From Bacteroidota bacterium (GTDB lineage Bacteria; Bacteroidota; Bacteroidia; NS11-12g; UBA955), in NCBI GenBank assembly GCA_025354385.1, contig JANXMZ010000038.1:1-49967 (forward strand): 49,967 nt of DNA, given 5' to 3'. The position numbers were made by a program, and so were the translations under genes. Positions 18,135 to 27,172 of this stretch are shown piece by piece (positions within the stretch are counted from its first letter, which is position 1; each line of letters opens with the position of its first letter). Under the pieces are notes generated by a model. The model made no database searches and was not told where the DNA came from. It saw only the letters and a list, made by a program, of their open reading frames with translations.

Positions 18135-18671
18135 TTAACGGTCCTTGGTTTCTGTAGGGGTAACACCAAGAACATCTAAAACATCATCGCTCCTATCGTA
18201 TTTAGGGTTGCTGAATAGGATATTCATATTGGCAGATTTATCAAAGATGAAGTCAAGTGCATTGTCTTTGGCTACTTTTTGCACTGCAGAAAAAACTTTA
18301 TCCTGAATTGGTTTGATTAACTCTTTGCGCTTTAAGAACAATTCTCCATTAACACCAAATTTATCTTGTTCAAATTTTTTCATGGCATCTTCTTTGGCTA
18401 CAATGGCATCCTCCCTGTCTTTTTTTTGTGCAGCACTCAATAATATTTCTTCGGCTTTGTAGTCTTTATATAGCTTATCCACTTCATCCTTCATTATTTT
18501 GAGGTCGGCCTCCCATTTTTGAGAAATTTCGTTCAATTGTTTCTGTGCACCTCTGTATTCTGTCATCTGACCTAGAATATAATCGGTATCTACATAACCA
18601 AATTTCTGAGCGCGACCAACTGCAGCGGCAACTGTCATGCATAAGGCGAATAAGATTATTTTGAATTTCAT
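18135..18671 (-). CDS. skp: OmpH/Skp family periplasmic chaperone (first copy)
   Basis: A 178-residue periplasmic chaperone with signal peptide (about 1-21, AVGRAQ), the KFGYVDTDYILGQMTEYRGA start, a lysine/glutamate-rich coiled coil and the C-terminal VAKDNALDFIFDKSANMNILF. Paired Skp paralogues in tandem are usual in the phylum. This is the first gene of the skp-skp-murI unit, transcribed away from accC. No clean TAnnTTTG box is visible in the 179-nt divergent region on this strand. Confidence 0.93.
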   Translation of the reverse strand: MKFKIILFALCMTVAAAVGRAQKFGYVDTDYILGQMTEYRGAQKQLNEISQKWEADLKIMKDEVDKLYKDYKAEEILLSAAQKKDREDAIVAKEDAMKKFEQDKFGVNGELFLKRKELIKPIQDKVFSAVQKVAKDNALDFIFDKSANMNILFSNPKYDRSDDVLDVLGVTPTETKDR

Positions 18672-18817
18672 TATTAATTATTTTTTGCGTTGATAGAGGT
18701 TAAACGAAATATGTGCCAAATTGTTATAAGCATGCGAAATTAATTATTTTTTTCGTACAAAGTATAATTATTACAGACACAAAACAAGAAGACTTCAATT
18801 ATTATGCATTTTTTATA

Positions 18818-18825
18818 TAGGTTTG
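18818..18825 (+). promoter_or_regulatory. -7 promoter box, TAggTTTG, for accC
   Basis: A perfect -7 match lies 25 nt before the ATG at 18851. The -33 position has no clear TTTG. Confidence 0.45.
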
Positions 18826-18850
18826 CATTTCTTTTCAAAAAAAATTCCTG

Positions 18851-20353
18851 ATGAAAAAAATATCGAAACTATTAGTCGCTAACAGAGGTGAGATTGCAAT
18901 AAGAGTGATGCGTACCTGTAGAGAAATGGGTATCAAAACTGTGGCAGTATACAGCGATGCCGACCGCAATGCATTGCACGTTCGCTATGCCGACGAAGCT
19001 TATTATTTAGGCCCTCCGCCAAGTCGCGAAAGTTATTTATTAGCCGATAAAATTATTGACATCTGCAAACAACACAGTGTAGATGCTGTTCATCCAGGTT
19101 ATGGTTTTTTAAGTGAGCGTTCTGAATTTGCTCTTAGACTAGCTGCTGCCAATATCATTTTTGTAGGACCAAGTGCGGCCAGTATGGATTTAATGGGCAG
19201 TAAAATTGCGAGTAAACAAGCTGTAGAAAAATTTGGCGTACCATTGGTGCCTGGCTTAAAAGAAGCCATTACTGATATTGAAGCAGCTAAAATTGTAGCC
19301 TCGGAAATTGGTTTTCCGGTATTGATAAAAGCGAGCGCAGGTGGCGGTGGTAAAGGCATGCGCATTGTTAATAATGTTGAAGAATTTGAAAGCAATATGC
19401 ACATGGCACAGAGCGAGGCTTTGAGTTCATTCGGAGACGATAGTGTTTTTATTGAAAAATACGTTGCAGCCCCTCGTCATATCGAAATTCAATTAATGGC
19501 AGATAATCACGGCAATGTTTGTTATTTATTCGAAAGAGATTGCAGCATTCAGCGCAGACATCAAAAATTAGTAGAAGAAGCACCAAGTGCTGTTTTAACG
19601 CCAGAACTGCGCAAACAAATGGGAGAAGCAGCCGTAAACGTTGCAAAGGCCGCTGCTTACAGTGGGGCTGGTACAGTAGAATTTTTATTAGATGAAAATC
19701 TGAATTTCTATTTTTTGGAAATGAATACCCGCTTGCAAGTTGAACATCCAGTAACTGAATTAATAACGGGTCTTGATTTAGTGAAAGAGCAAATAAAAGT
19801 TGCAGAAGGATATCCATTGAGTTTTAAACAGGCAGATTTAAGCATCTATGGACATGCCATGGAATTAAGGGTTTGTGCCGAAGATCCAATGAATAATTTT
19901 TTACCTGATATCGGCACATTGACCACTTACAGGGTACCTCAAGGACCAGGTATTCGTGTAGATGATTGCATGGAAGAAGGCATGGAAATTCCAATTTACT
20001 ACGATAATATGATTGCAAAACTCATTGTATGGGCAGATACACGCGAAGTCGCCATTGAAAAAATGAAACGCGCTATTAGCGAATATAGAATATCTGGGGT
20101 GGCCAATACCCTTGCGTTTGGGAGTTGGGTAATGGACAATGAGCATTTTAGAAATGGTAATTTTGACACCAAGTTTATTGACAATTATTTTAAGCCAGAA
20201 TATTTGACACCGGCAACCGATCAAAATTTAGAAGAAGCATTGGCCATTGCCGCTGCATATGTATTCGAAAATCAAATGAGTACTACACAGGCTTTGCAAA
20301 GTAATAGTATACCGACTTCGGATTGGTACAATAAGCGAAGAAATATGAGATAA
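18851..20353 (+). CDS. accC: biotin carboxylase (acetyl/propionyl-CoA carboxylase subunit)
   Basis: A 500-residue biotin carboxylase. It has the biotin-carboxylase N-domain (KLLVANRGEIAIRVMRTC), the ATP-grasp glycine loop IKASAGGGGKGMRIV, FIEKYVAAPRHIEIQ, and the catalytic/metal block FLEMNTRLQVEHPVTELITG. It carboxylates biotin on a carrier protein using ATP and bicarbonate. About 50 residues more than typical AccC follow the core. No carrier (accB) or carboxyltransferase is adjacent, so acetyl-CoA versus propionyl-CoA use cannot be decided. It is a single gene with its own promoter. Confidence 0.95.
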   Translation: MKKISKLLVANRGEIAIRVMRTCREMGIKTVAVYSDADRNALHVRYADEAYYLGPPPSRESYLLADKIIDICKQHSVDAVHPGYGFLSERSEFALRLAAANIIFVGPSAASMDLMGSKIASKQAVEKFGVPLVPGLKEAITDIEAAKIVASEIGFPVLIKASAGGGGKGMRIVNNVEEFESNMHMAQSEALSSFGDDSVFIEKYVAAPRHIEIQLMADNHGNVCYLFERDCSIQRRHQKLVEEAPSAVLTPELRKQMGEAAVNVAKAAAYSGAGTVEFLLDENLNFYFLEMNTRLQVEHPVTELITGLDLVKEQIKVAEGYPLSFKQADLSIYGHAMELRVCAEDPMNNFLPDIGTLTTYRVPQGPGIRVDDCMEEGMEIPIYYDNMIAKLIVWADTREVAIEKMKRAISEYRISGVANTLAFGSWVMDNEHFRNGNFDTKFIDNYFKPEYLTPATDQNLEEALAIAAAYVFENQMSTTQALQSNSIPTSDWYNKRRNMR

Positions 20354-20434
20354 TACCGTATAGCTCTCTTATCACCGCATACAACCTTTTTACAATAGTT
20401 CGTCTATTAGATATAAAAGCTAATAACTCTCATT

Positions 20435-20602
20435 ATGAAAAATCTTAAGATCCTATTTTTTACATTGGTATTTGTAATCTGTTTCAGCTCATGTGCTGTT
20501 CAACCAAGCAGAAATGTTGTTGTTGTAAAAAAGTATAGACCCGCTAGAGTAGTCGTGGTAAAGCCACATTACAGACGAAATGTAATAGTTGTGCGGAGAT
20601 AA
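20435..20602 (+). CDS. small basic lipoprotein, 55 aa
   Basis: A short gene starting ATGAAAAATCTTAAG. The 55-residue product has a lysine-containing signal, a phenylalanine/valine core and lipobox FSSC with Cys-20. The mature part is very basic and repetitive: two similar units, NVVVVKKYRPAR and VVVVKPHYRRN, then a final VIVVRR. It may be surface or periplasm anchored and could bind nucleic acid, lipopolysaccharide or peptidoglycan by charge, but no function is known. It ends 1 nt before the end of the converging paaD gene. No promoter box is seen. Confidence 0.7.
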   Translation: MKNLKILFFTLVFVICFSSCAVQPSRNVVVVKKYRPARVVVVKPHYRRNVIVVRR

Positions 20603-20603
20603 T

Positions 20604-21095
20604 TCACTTCAAACATTTAAAATAATCAAAGGGCTCCAAGCAATCATTGCATTTGTATAACGACTTACAAGCCGTACTTCCAAATTCACTAATAAGTTTG
20701 GTATTGGTGCTATTGCATAAGGGGCACTGAATATTTTGAGGTGTGCTAAATAATTTATTGCTCACCTGATACTGTGGAGGAGCAATACCATAAGCTTTCA
20801 ATTTTTCTTTTCCCTTCTCACTCATCCAATCTGTTGTCCATGCTGGCGAAAGCACTGTATGAATAACAACTGGAATTTGGTATGAACTCATGAGTATTTT
20901 AATATCTGTTTCTATCGCATTCATGGCAGGGCAGCCACTATAGGTGGGTGTAATGTTTATATGGACTTCATCCTCCTTTATTTCAACCGAGCGAATAACA
21001 CCCAAGTCGACAACAGTTAGCACTGGTACTTCAGGATCGCTTACCTGTTCCAGCAATTGCCATATTTCTTTTTCAGAATGTGTGATGATATCCAT
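20604..21095 (-). CDS. paaD: 1,2-phenylacetyl-CoA epoxidase subunit PaaD
   Basis: A 163-residue PaaD. The MIP18/DUF59 domain (VSDPEVPVLTVVDLGVIRSV, TPTYSGCPAMNAIETDI with its Cys) is followed by a C-terminal zinc-ribbon-like part with CPLCNST and, 20-odd residues on, CKSLYKCNDC. PaaD is needed for maturation of the PaaABCE di-iron complex, probably in iron-sulfur or iron delivery. Here it lies about 9 kb away from paaABC, downstream of a HEAT-cyclophilin gene, and has its own -7 box. Its start at 21095 fits that box. Confidence 0.92.
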   Translation of the reverse strand: MDIITHSEKEIWQLLEQVSDPEVPVLTVVDLGVIRSVEIKEDEVHINITPTYSGCPAMNAIETDIKILMSSYQIPVVIHTVLSPAWTTDWMSEKGKEKLKAYGIAPPQYQVSNKLFSTPQNIQCPLCNSTNTKLISEFGSTACKSLYKCNDCLEPFDYFKCLK

Positions 21096-21102
21096 CTCAA
21101 TA

Positions 21103-21110
21103 CAAAATTA
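21103..21110 (-). promoter_or_regulatory. -7 promoter box, TAatTTTG, for paaD
   Basis: A perfect TAnnTTTG match on the minus strand ends 7 nt before the paaD ATG. No convincing -33 element is visible; it would fall in the end of the upstream gene. Confidence 0.45.
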
Positions 21111-21127
21111 ACGCTTTCGTGAGTACT

Positions 21128-22648
21128 TTAAGGAATTCTTTCTATGCTTTTTATCATATCACCAACTTGCAACAATTCTATGATTTCTAATCCTTTGGTA
21201 ATCTCCCCAAAAATGGTATACCGTCCATCCAAACTGCTGGTATAACCATGGGTTATAAAAAACTGAACTCCTTCAGAATCCTTTCCTGCAGAAGCCAAAC
21301 CTACAGAACCCTTTTTATAGTTGAGTTCTGGCGAAAATTCACTTCTTTGTGTCCAATTCAATGCTCCCCAACCATCGCCCCTAGGGCATCCGCCTTGTAC
21401 CACAAAATCGGGCACCATGCGGTGAAAAAATTTATTGTTATAAAAACCAGTCTCAACCAATTGCAAGAAATTTGCCACAGAGCCTGGTGCTTCGTTCACG
21501 TAACAACTCATTTCCATGATGCCTTTACTGGTTACAATTCTCACTTTTTCTATTTCCTTCAATTTTTGCACATATACCCAATTAATGGGATGATTTAAAT
21601 CAGGTGCTTTGTAAGCATATTTTGTATGTTGAAAATTACAAATTGTTTTTTCCAACTCCACCCAAGCTTCATAATCTTGGGGCATGGTTAAGCCTTGTTG
21701 AATTTTTTTAATATATTGAATATTGTCTACAGTTGGCCACCACAAACTATCTTTCCTAATTTTTTCGGCCGCCATGGCTATAAATGCCAAATTCTTAGAT
21801 TCCATGCATTTTTTAAGTAGCGCTGTTTCTATGTTACGACCAGTTAAATACTGTTCCAAACAATATGATTTGAGAAAATTACCCTCATCAGAAAATGCTA
21901 GTTTTAAATAAAGGGATGAACTAACAGTATGCGCTTCTAAAAATTTTACTTTTTGGTAAGGTCCACTCATGGTATTCAATGAGTCCATGCAAACATCATC
22001 TTCTATGGCCTTTTTTACAACTTGGTTAGGTGCCTTTCGAATGGTTGTAACTTGCTGATACACCCAATCGAGATAAGGCTGCTTTAATTCATCGTTGAGC
22101 ATTCTCAGCTTTTCTGGCAATTTTTCACTTTTAATTTTATTTCTAAATGCAAAGTAGACCCCTCTTCCAAAATAGAGCGACAATAAACTATCTGGCTTAT
22201 TTTTAGGATTGTTTAGATTAACATTGATGAAGAATTGTATTGCATTGCTATCTGCAGATTTGCCAATAGATTCTAATAAATAAGCCCTAACTGTCTTGTT
22301 CTTTTCAGTGCCATATTGCTTGATAAGTGTGTTGCAAAGAGCGGTCCTTCTGTATTGACCTAAAGCATAGGTCGCACTTATTTTTACCTTTACTGACGCA
22401 TCGTTTTTGAGCATTTTTAATAAGACGGGAATGGCAAGAGTGTCTTGCAAAGAGCCGAAGGCCCTCGCACTTAAATATCTTAATTTTTCATCTTTACTGC
22501 TTAGGCTTTTTAATAATTCTTTGGTATTTCTTGTATCTTGCCATTCACCTATTTTTTGTTGATCAGCATTCGACCAAGTATTTTGAGAAAAAAGGTTATG
22601 GCATGATAAAACAAAAATGCCTAGTAATATTTTATTGAAATGTCGCAT
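21128..22648 (-). CDS. HEAT-repeat protein with C-terminal cyclophilin domain
   Basis: A 506-residue exported protein: signal peptide (about 1-21, SCHNLFSQ), HEAT-like helical repeats in the first 150 residues (LRYLSARAFGSLQDTLAIPV, VKISATYALGQYRRTALC), a helical middle, then a cyclophilin domain from about 365 (FFHRMVPDFVVQGGCPRGDG, GVQFFITHGYTSSLDGRYTI, FGEITKGLEIIELL). HEAT repeats probably bind a client and present it to the prolyl isomerase. It acts in the periplasm or at the outer membrane. Transcription starts from a well-matched promoter at 22662-22693. Confidence 0.9.
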   Translation of the reverse strand: MRHFNKILLGIFVLSCHNLFSQNTWSNADQQKIGEWQDTRNTKELLKSLSSKDEKLRYLSARAFGSLQDTLAIPVLLKMLKNDASVKVKISATYALGQYRRTALCNTLIKQYGTEKNKTVRAYLLESIGKSADSNAIQFFINVNLNNPKNKPDSLLSLYFGRGVYFAFRNKIKSEKLPEKLRMLNDELKQPYLDWVYQQVTTIRKAPNQVVKKAIEDDVCMDSLNTMSGPYQKVKFLEAHTVSSSLYLKLAFSDEGNFLKSYCLEQYLTGRNIETALLKKCMESKNLAFIAMAAEKIRKDSLWWPTVDNIQYIKKIQQGLTMPQDYEAWVELEKTICNFQHTKYAYKAPDLNHPINWVYVQKLKEIEKVRIVTSKGIMEMSCYVNEAPGSVANFLQLVETGFYNNKFFHRMVPDFVVQGGCPRGDGWGALNWTQRSEFSPELNYKKGSVGLASAGKDSEGVQFFITHGYTSSLDGRYTIFGEITKGLEIIELLQVGDMIKSIERIP

Positions 22649-22661
22649 TTTAAAATTTAAG

Positions 22662-22693
22662 CAAACTTAAACGAATATGTCTGCTTTAACAAA
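22662..22693 (-). promoter_or_regulatory. complete Bacteroidota promoter for the HEAT-cyclophilin gene
   Basis: On the minus strand TTTG (22693-22690), a 20-bp spacer and TAagTTTG (22669-22662) form a full -33/-7 match, 13 nt before the ATG at 22648. Confidence 0.75.
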
Positions 22694-22777
22694 CCAACAA
22701 ATGAAGTGTTTAATCGGTTTTGATAACCCACTGGTGGTTTATTTCAAACTGCTTGGCAACTATCATTTCAAATTCTT

Positions 22778-22785
22778 TACCTTTG
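22778..22785 (+). promoter_or_regulatory. -7 promoter box, TAccTTTG, for panD
   Basis: A perfect -7 match 10 nt before the panD ATG. A CTTG at 22752-22755 with a 22-bp spacer is a poor -33 candidate. Confidence 0.5.
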
Positions 22786-22795
22786 CCGCTGATTT

Positions 22796-23140
22796 ATGAT
22801 GATACAGGTTTTAAAATCTAAGATACACAATGTAAAAATAACTTTTACAGAGCTTAACTACATTGGCAGTATAACAGTGGATGAGGCTTTGCTAGAAGCG
22901 GCCAACATGATAGAAAACGAAAAAGTTTTGATAGTGAACAACACCAACGGAGAGCGCATTGAGACATACATTATCAAAGGAGAAAGAGGAAGTGGCATAA
23001 TAGGTTTAAATGGCGCAGCCGCTCGCAGAGGCATGATTGGGGATGAAATCATCATTATCAGCTTTGCTTTAATGGAATTTGAAGAGGCCAAAAAACACCA
23101 GCCTTGGTTGGTTTTCCCTAATAAATTTAACAAACTTTGA
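22796..23140 (+). CDS. panD: aspartate 1-decarboxylase
   Basis: A 114-residue pyruvoyl enzyme precursor that makes beta-alanine for pantothenate and CoA. The self-cleavage site is Gly24-Ser25 in [14 protein letters not shown]. The SSB-like double-psi barrel part shows [20 protein letters not shown] and [17 protein letters not shown]. The start has two adjacent ATGs (22796 and 22799); either fits. The stop TGA overlaps the TTG start of the next gene (TTGA), so the downstream membrane protein is probably translated by coupling. panBC are not in the window. Confidence 0.96.
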   Translation: MMIQVLKSKIHNVKITFTELNYIGSITVDEALLEAANMIENEKVLIVNNTNGERIETYIIKGERGSGIIGLNGAAARRGMIGDEIIIISFALMEFEEAKKHQPWLVFPNKFNKL

Positions 23141-24096
23141 ACAAAAAAGACATCATAAAATATTTAATCTTTGCAGCAGTTGGTGCATTGGTGGTGTATT
23201 TTATTTTGAAAAATTTTGATTTCAATGAATTTAAAAATACCATTAAAAAAGCCAATTTGCTTTTTGTTATTATATCCGTTTCAGGCGGTGTAGTGGCAGT
23301 ATTATTAAGGGCCTTAAGGTGGCAATTGTTATTAAAGCCAATGGGCTATGAAACCAGATTAAGCAATGCTTATCATTCCACCATGAGTGGTTATTTGGTG
23401 AATTTAGGCATTCCAAGAGCAGGAGAAGTTTCTCGTTGTGCATTAATGGCCAAGACTGATAAAATTCCTGTAAATGTTTTAGTAGGCACTGTGGTTAGTG
23501 AGCGCATACTCGATTTGATAATGTTGGCACTCGTAATAACTACCAGTGTTATTCTTGAGTTCGGTTTGTTATATGATTATATCGACCAAAATTTACTTTC
23601 GAAAATGGCCGATAAAAAATGGTTGATTATTATTATTTTACTTGTATTTATTGCAGGCATTATTTTCATTTTTAAATCTAAAAATATTTTTAAGGGTGAA
23701 GGCAAATTGGCCAAGATTTTTTTAGGTTTTGCCAATGGTTTAAAAAGTGTCTTTACCGTTCAACGACCTATTTTATTTATTCTTTACACGGTAGGCATTT
23801 GGTTTTGCTATTGGATGATGACCTATTTTGTACTGCAAGCCTTTGACTTTACAGCTCATTTAGGAGTTACAGGTGGTTTGTGTACCCTCGTATTTACAAG
23901 CTTGGGTGTTATTATTCCGGCTCCTGCAGGAATAGCCACTATTAAAAGTGTTGAGATAGGCTTGTTTCAGATTTTTAGTTTGCCCTTATTACAAGCTAAT
24001 GCTGTAGGAATTGTATTATTCTTTAGTAACATTATTATGATTATCATAGCAGGCGGTATCTCATTTGCAGTAATGGCCTACAGAACCAAAGTATAA
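23137..24096 (+). CDS. flippase-like membrane protein (UPF0104/LPG_synthase_TM family)
   Basis: A 319-residue polytopic membrane protein with about eight hydrophobic segments. [20 protein letters not shown] near residues 49-68, [20 protein letters not shown] and the C-terminal [20 protein letters not shown] match the lysylphosphatidylglycerol synthase transmembrane (UPF0104) family, whose members are thought to move or modify lipids. The start is a TTG sharing 4 nt with the panD stop. The stop TAA shares its last base with the ATG of rfaE2. The link to panD is odd; the link to rfaE2 hints at envelope glycolipid biosynthesis. Confidence 0.85.
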   Translation: MNKKDIIKYLIFAAVGALVVYFILKNFDFNEFKNTIKKANLLFVIISVSGGVVAVLLRALRWQLLLKPMGYETRLSNAYHSTMSGYLVNLGIPRAGEVSRCALMAKTDKIPVNVLVGTVVSERILDLIMLALVITTSVILEFGLLYDYIDQNLLSKMADKKWLIIIILLVFIAGIIFIFKSKNIFKGEGKLAKIFLGFANGLKSVFTVQRPILFILYTVGIWFCYWMMTYFVLQAFDFTAHLGVTGGLCTLVFTSLGVIIPAPAGIATIKSVEIGLFQIFSLPLLQANAVGIVLFFSNIIMIIIAGGISFAVMAYRTKV

Positions 24097-24590
24097 TGAA
24101 ACACCATTCCAAAATTCAGGATAAGATAAAATCCAAGGAAGCGCTAATTACATTTGTAAACAAAGAAAAAGCGCTAGGGCATCGCATTGTTTTTACTAAT
24201 GGGTGTTTTGATATTTTGCATAAAGGGCATGTAGATTATTTGGCAAAAGCTGCAGATAAAGGTGATGTTTTAATTGTAGGTGTTAATACCGATGAATCTG
24301 TAAAAAGGTTAGGCAAATCGCCTAGCAGACCAATACAAGACGAAGCCGCTAGAAGTTATGTTCTTGCATCACTTGAGAGTGTTTCTGCCATTGTTTTATT
24401 CAACGAGGATACGCCTTATGAATTGATAGAATCTATAATACCTGATGTATTGGTAAAAGGCGCTGACTATTTACCTAAGAATATTGTTGGTTATGATATT
24501 GTAACCAAAAACGGAGGTAGTGTAGAAACCATTGATTTTATTCAAGGTTATTCCACTTCTGCAATTGAGGCTAAGATAAAAAATACTTAA
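24096..24590 (+). CDS. rfaE2: D-glycero-beta-D-manno-heptose 1-phosphate adenylyltransferase
   Basis: A 164-residue nucleotidyltransferase like the C-terminal half of HldE. FTNGCFDILHKGHVDYLAKA carries the HxGH nucleotide-binding site, and VNTDESVKRLGKSPSRPIQD, VLFNEDTPYELI and VKGADYLPKNIVG follow in family order. It makes ADP-heptose for lipopolysaccharide core. In this phylum the kinase and transferase are often split, as here; the kinase gene is not in the window. It is the last gene of the overlapping panD unit, and its last 4 nt overlap the converging barrel gene. Confidence 0.92.
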   Translation: MKHHSKIQDKIKSKEALITFVNKEKALGHRIVFTNGCFDILHKGHVDYLAKAADKGDVLIVGVNTDESVKRLGKSPSRPIQDEAARSYVLASLESVSAIVLFNEDTPYELIESIIPDVLVKGADYLPKNIVGYDIVTKNGGSVETIDFIQGYSTSAIEAKIKNT

Positions 24591-25207
24591 AAAGCGCCTG
24601 TAACACCAAATTGAAATATGGATTTGGCTAATCCAATTTCTCCAAATGCGCCTATGTGATCTGTAAAATAATACTTCATACCAAAGGTGGTTTCAAATCC
24701 AATTTTTAATAAATTAGGCAACGTGATAGTCGGTGTAGCCTCCGAATATTCGCTTGAAACCTTTAATTTTCCCACCTTGTAACCAATCCCAATTCCCCAA
24801 TATACATCCGCTTTGGTACCATAATGCTTTGGGTTAAATACATGCAGATTTGCTCGCATATTAAATGCTGTATTCACATTGTTAACAGTAACTTTATTGG
24901 GAACTTTCATGCCGTTACTATTGGTATAATTATCGTCTATATAAGTTACCTTATAACTCATGTGATTAATATTAAGACCAATACCGAACCACCATTCAGG
25001 CTTATACTCCGCTTTTAAATAGAAGGGCCCTTTACCAGAGCGTTGAAATGATTTTGGATCCGAAGGCAAGCCCACTAATTTAGAATACCTTGAAAGATTA
25101 GGCACACCAAAACCCGCAGACACATTCCACTTTAAAGGCTCATCAGTTTCTGCATAGATATTAGAAGAAACCAATAAAACCATGCTATAAAAAAGATATT
25201 TTCTCAT
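24587..25207 (-). CDS. outer-membrane beta-barrel protein, function unknown
   Basis: A 206-residue exported protein: signal peptide about 1-19 (SNIYAET), then alternating strands with glycines and aromatics (KWNVSAGFGVPNLSRYS, WWFGIGLNINHMSYKVTYID, VYWGIGIGYKVGKLKVSSEY) and a short tail FGEIGLAKSIFQFGVTGAF ending in Phe. This fits an 8-stranded barrel of the OMP_b-brl type. No specific function. A TTtaTTTG box (25238-25231) with an ATTG 19 bp away may be its promoter. Its stop overlaps rfaE2 by 4 nt. Confidence 0.7.
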   Translation of the reverse strand: MRKYLFYSMVLLVSSNIYAETDEPLKWNVSAGFGVPNLSRYSKLVGLPSDPKSFQRSGKGPFYLKAEYKPEWWFGIGLNINHMSYKVTYIDDNYTNSNGMKVPNKVTVNNVNTAFNMRANLHVFNPKHYGTKADVYWGIGIGYKVGKLKVSSEYSEATPTITLPNLLKIGFETTFGMKYYFTDHIGAFGEIGLAKSIFQFGVTGAF

Positions 25208-25294
25208 GATTCCATATTTCTAGGACAATGCAAATAAACAATTATTGGTGGATTATGCAATGTGTTTTTATTTTATAATAATGTTAAACAAAAA

Positions 25295-25325
25295 TGACCG
25301 GCCCATTGTTCAATGAAGCCGGTCA
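25295..25325 (-). terminator. rho-independent terminator after the lipoprotein at 25351
   Basis: TGACCGGC and GCCGGTCA form an 8-bp GC-rich stem; the loop holds a second small stem (CATTG/CAATG). On the minus strand a TTTTTGTTT run follows. It lies 25 nt past the stop at 25351. Confidence 0.85.
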
Positions 25326-25350
25326 AATCCAACAATTAAATCAAAAAATA

Positions 25351-26349
25351 TTAAAGCGCCTTTATGAATCCTTCTAGTTCAAGATTTGTACACTTTACCA
25401 AACCTATAAAGTCAACTTCTGTATCATCACTTAATACCACTTCCTTAATAGCATATTCTAAATCGTCTTCACCCTTTCCCGTTTTCTTGTAAACTAATAC
25501 CTTGATGGTTTCGCCCAATGGCAATTGATAATGTGTCGAAATAGCATCTTCCGTATTTAGCCAATTGCACCATGCACAACAGTTATAGTTTTTAAATAAT
25601 AACAACGCAGTGCTATTAGTATCATTACATCCTTTTGGTAATTTGACCCTAAATTTAGAAATAAAAGTTTTAAACTTGCTCCACTCTCGGTCAATATTGC
25701 AGTAGCCGAACTTGAAGTAATCAAACTGTAAGCCATAATAACTTTTAAACTGTCCAGAATCCTTTTTAGGAATAATTTTAACTGTATCCTTTTTCACCCA
25801 ATCAATTTTATTCAACGAATCACCCGTATTGGGCGCCCCGTTCCAAAAATCCATAGGATCTGGTGTATTATTGGTTTGGGGAATTTGAATAAAGAAACCA
25901 ACATTGTTTTTTAAATGCAATTCTGCTCCATTCTTTTTAGCCATTAAATAAAACATGCCGCCCGATTCTAATAATTGATTACCCGAGCCAACAGTAACAC
26001 CTGCAAAAAGCATGTCTGCTTTGTTCATATATTCCGTCAACTCGATAGTAACATTGCCACTTACGGCCATATTACTGGCATCTAGCAAGGCATTGGCCGG
26101 GAAATAAAATTTACACCCTTGTGCTCCTGTTATCCAAAAACCTGTTGTGGCATCGCCAGTAAACGTTTGCATGGCTGGTGCTGCCTTTTTAAAAGCACTC
26201 AGAATTCCAACCGAATAATTAACCAATGGATTGGTTGGATTATTTACTGTTGGTGTTACATAGACAACAGTTCTATCCTTTTTGCAAGCTTGAAAAATGA
26301 GGGCCGTTAAGCAGACCAACAATAAGCCATGTAATAATTTATTTTTCAT
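25351..26349 (-). CDS. lipoprotein, function unknown, 332 aa
   Basis: A 332-residue lipoprotein: signal with lipobox FQAC (Cys-22), a Thr/Pro/Asn-rich linker (about 30-45), then a beta-rich domain with TGDATTGFWITGAQGCKFYF and NVTIELTEYMNKADMLFAGV. The calculated order (a ZU5- or carboxypeptidase-regulatory-like beta sandwich) is only a guess. The C-terminal part is cysteine-containing (NYNCCAWCNWLNTED). It follows a beta-barrel gene by 18 nt and is closed by a strong terminator, so the two probably form one envelope unit. Confidence 0.7.
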   Translation of the reverse strand: MKNKLLHGLLLVCLTALIFQACKKDRTVVYVTPTVNNPTNPLVNYSVGILSAFKKAAPAMQTFTGDATTGFWITGAQGCKFYFPANALLDASNMAVSGNVTIELTEYMNKADMLFAGVTVGSGNQLLESGGMFYLMAKKNGAELHLKNNVGFFIQIPQTNNTPDPMDFWNGAPNTGDSLNKIDWVKKDTVKIIPKKDSGQFKSYYGLQFDYFKFGYCNIDREWSKFKTFISKFRVKLPKGCNDTNSTALLLFKNYNCCAWCNWLNTEDAISTHYQLPLGETIKVLVYKKTGKGEDDLEYAIKEVVLSDDTEVDFIGLVKCTNLELEGFIKAL

Positions 26350-26367
26350 ATTGTATTTTTTTTACGT

Positions 26368-27039
26368 TTAAAATTCTGTGGGACATCTTTTATATTTGTT
26401 TTTGGGCTGTCCCTTGGCACCAAAACAAAACACCAAACCTAAATAATATTGATTAGCTGGCACATCGTAAACAAGCTGCTGTTCCAACGCATATCGAAAA
26501 CCGACAAAGGGTTGGAAATAAGAACTTTTACCACTTTTAAATTTACAGCCTAAGCCTCCCTGCGCAAGAAAACGAGAAGATGGCCAATAAGTTTTTGGCA
26601 ATACTGCGTTGTTAAAGCGCTCTTCACCCCATCTTCTGAGCAATAACTGACCACCACCAAAAATAAAAATATTAACATTTTCGGCATTGGGATTCAGAAT
26701 TAAATTTAAGTTCATATTTACTTCGGTAAAACGCACATTGGCATCCATAAAAGTAGCATTGTTGCGGGTGAAATTAACTGTATAAAATGCCCTTGAAAAA
26801 ACAAGGGAGGCATCTAAAAAGAATGTTTTTCCAAGCGTTTTTGCCATATAAAGACCACCTGCTGGTTTTGCGCCAGGTTCGAATTGTGTGCTTACTTTAT
26901 TGTCCACACTCTCAACCTTTAGTCGATTGTACTCTAACTTACCAATAACCCCGTATCTGAATTCAGAAACTTGAGCCAATAAATTACAACAACTAAAAAC
27001 CAAAACAAAGGGTAGTATTAAACTAAACTTTTTCCTCAT
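26368..27039 (-). CDS. outer-membrane beta-barrel protein, function unknown, 223 aa
   Basis: A 223-residue exported protein with a signal peptide (about 1-22, CCNLLAQ) and barrel-like strands (FRYGVIGKLEYNRLKVESVD, FFLDASLVFSRAFYTVNF, VNIFIFGGGQLLLRRWGEE, FQPFVGFRYALEQQLVYDVP, YYLGLVFCFGAKG). It resembles the PorT/OMP_b-brl_2 fold in pattern only. The C-terminus is basic (KNKYKRCPTEF), which is unusual for a barrel that should end in an aromatic residue. It heads a two-gene unit with the lipoprotein 18 nt downstream. Confidence 0.68.
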   Translation of the reverse strand: MRKKFSLILPFVLVFSCCNLLAQVSEFRYGVIGKLEYNRLKVESVDNKVSTQFEPGAKPAGGLYMAKTLGKTFFLDASLVFSRAFYTVNFTRNNATFMDANVRFTEVNMNLNLILNPNAENVNIFIFGGGQLLLRRWGEERFNNAVLPKTYWPSSRFLAQGGLGCKFKSGKSSYFQPFVGFRYALEQQLVYDVPANQYYLGLVFCFGAKGQPKNKYKRCPTEF

Positions 27040-27172
27040 TTGCTATAAAGACGAAAAAAAGCTGCTAAACGTGTCGCAAAAAGTATATTTTTTTTAAAAA
27101 TCATTGTCGCAGTAAGGAGAAATTTTTCAAACTGTTGAATTCATCGATTCCTTTTGCCATAAATACTACAAC

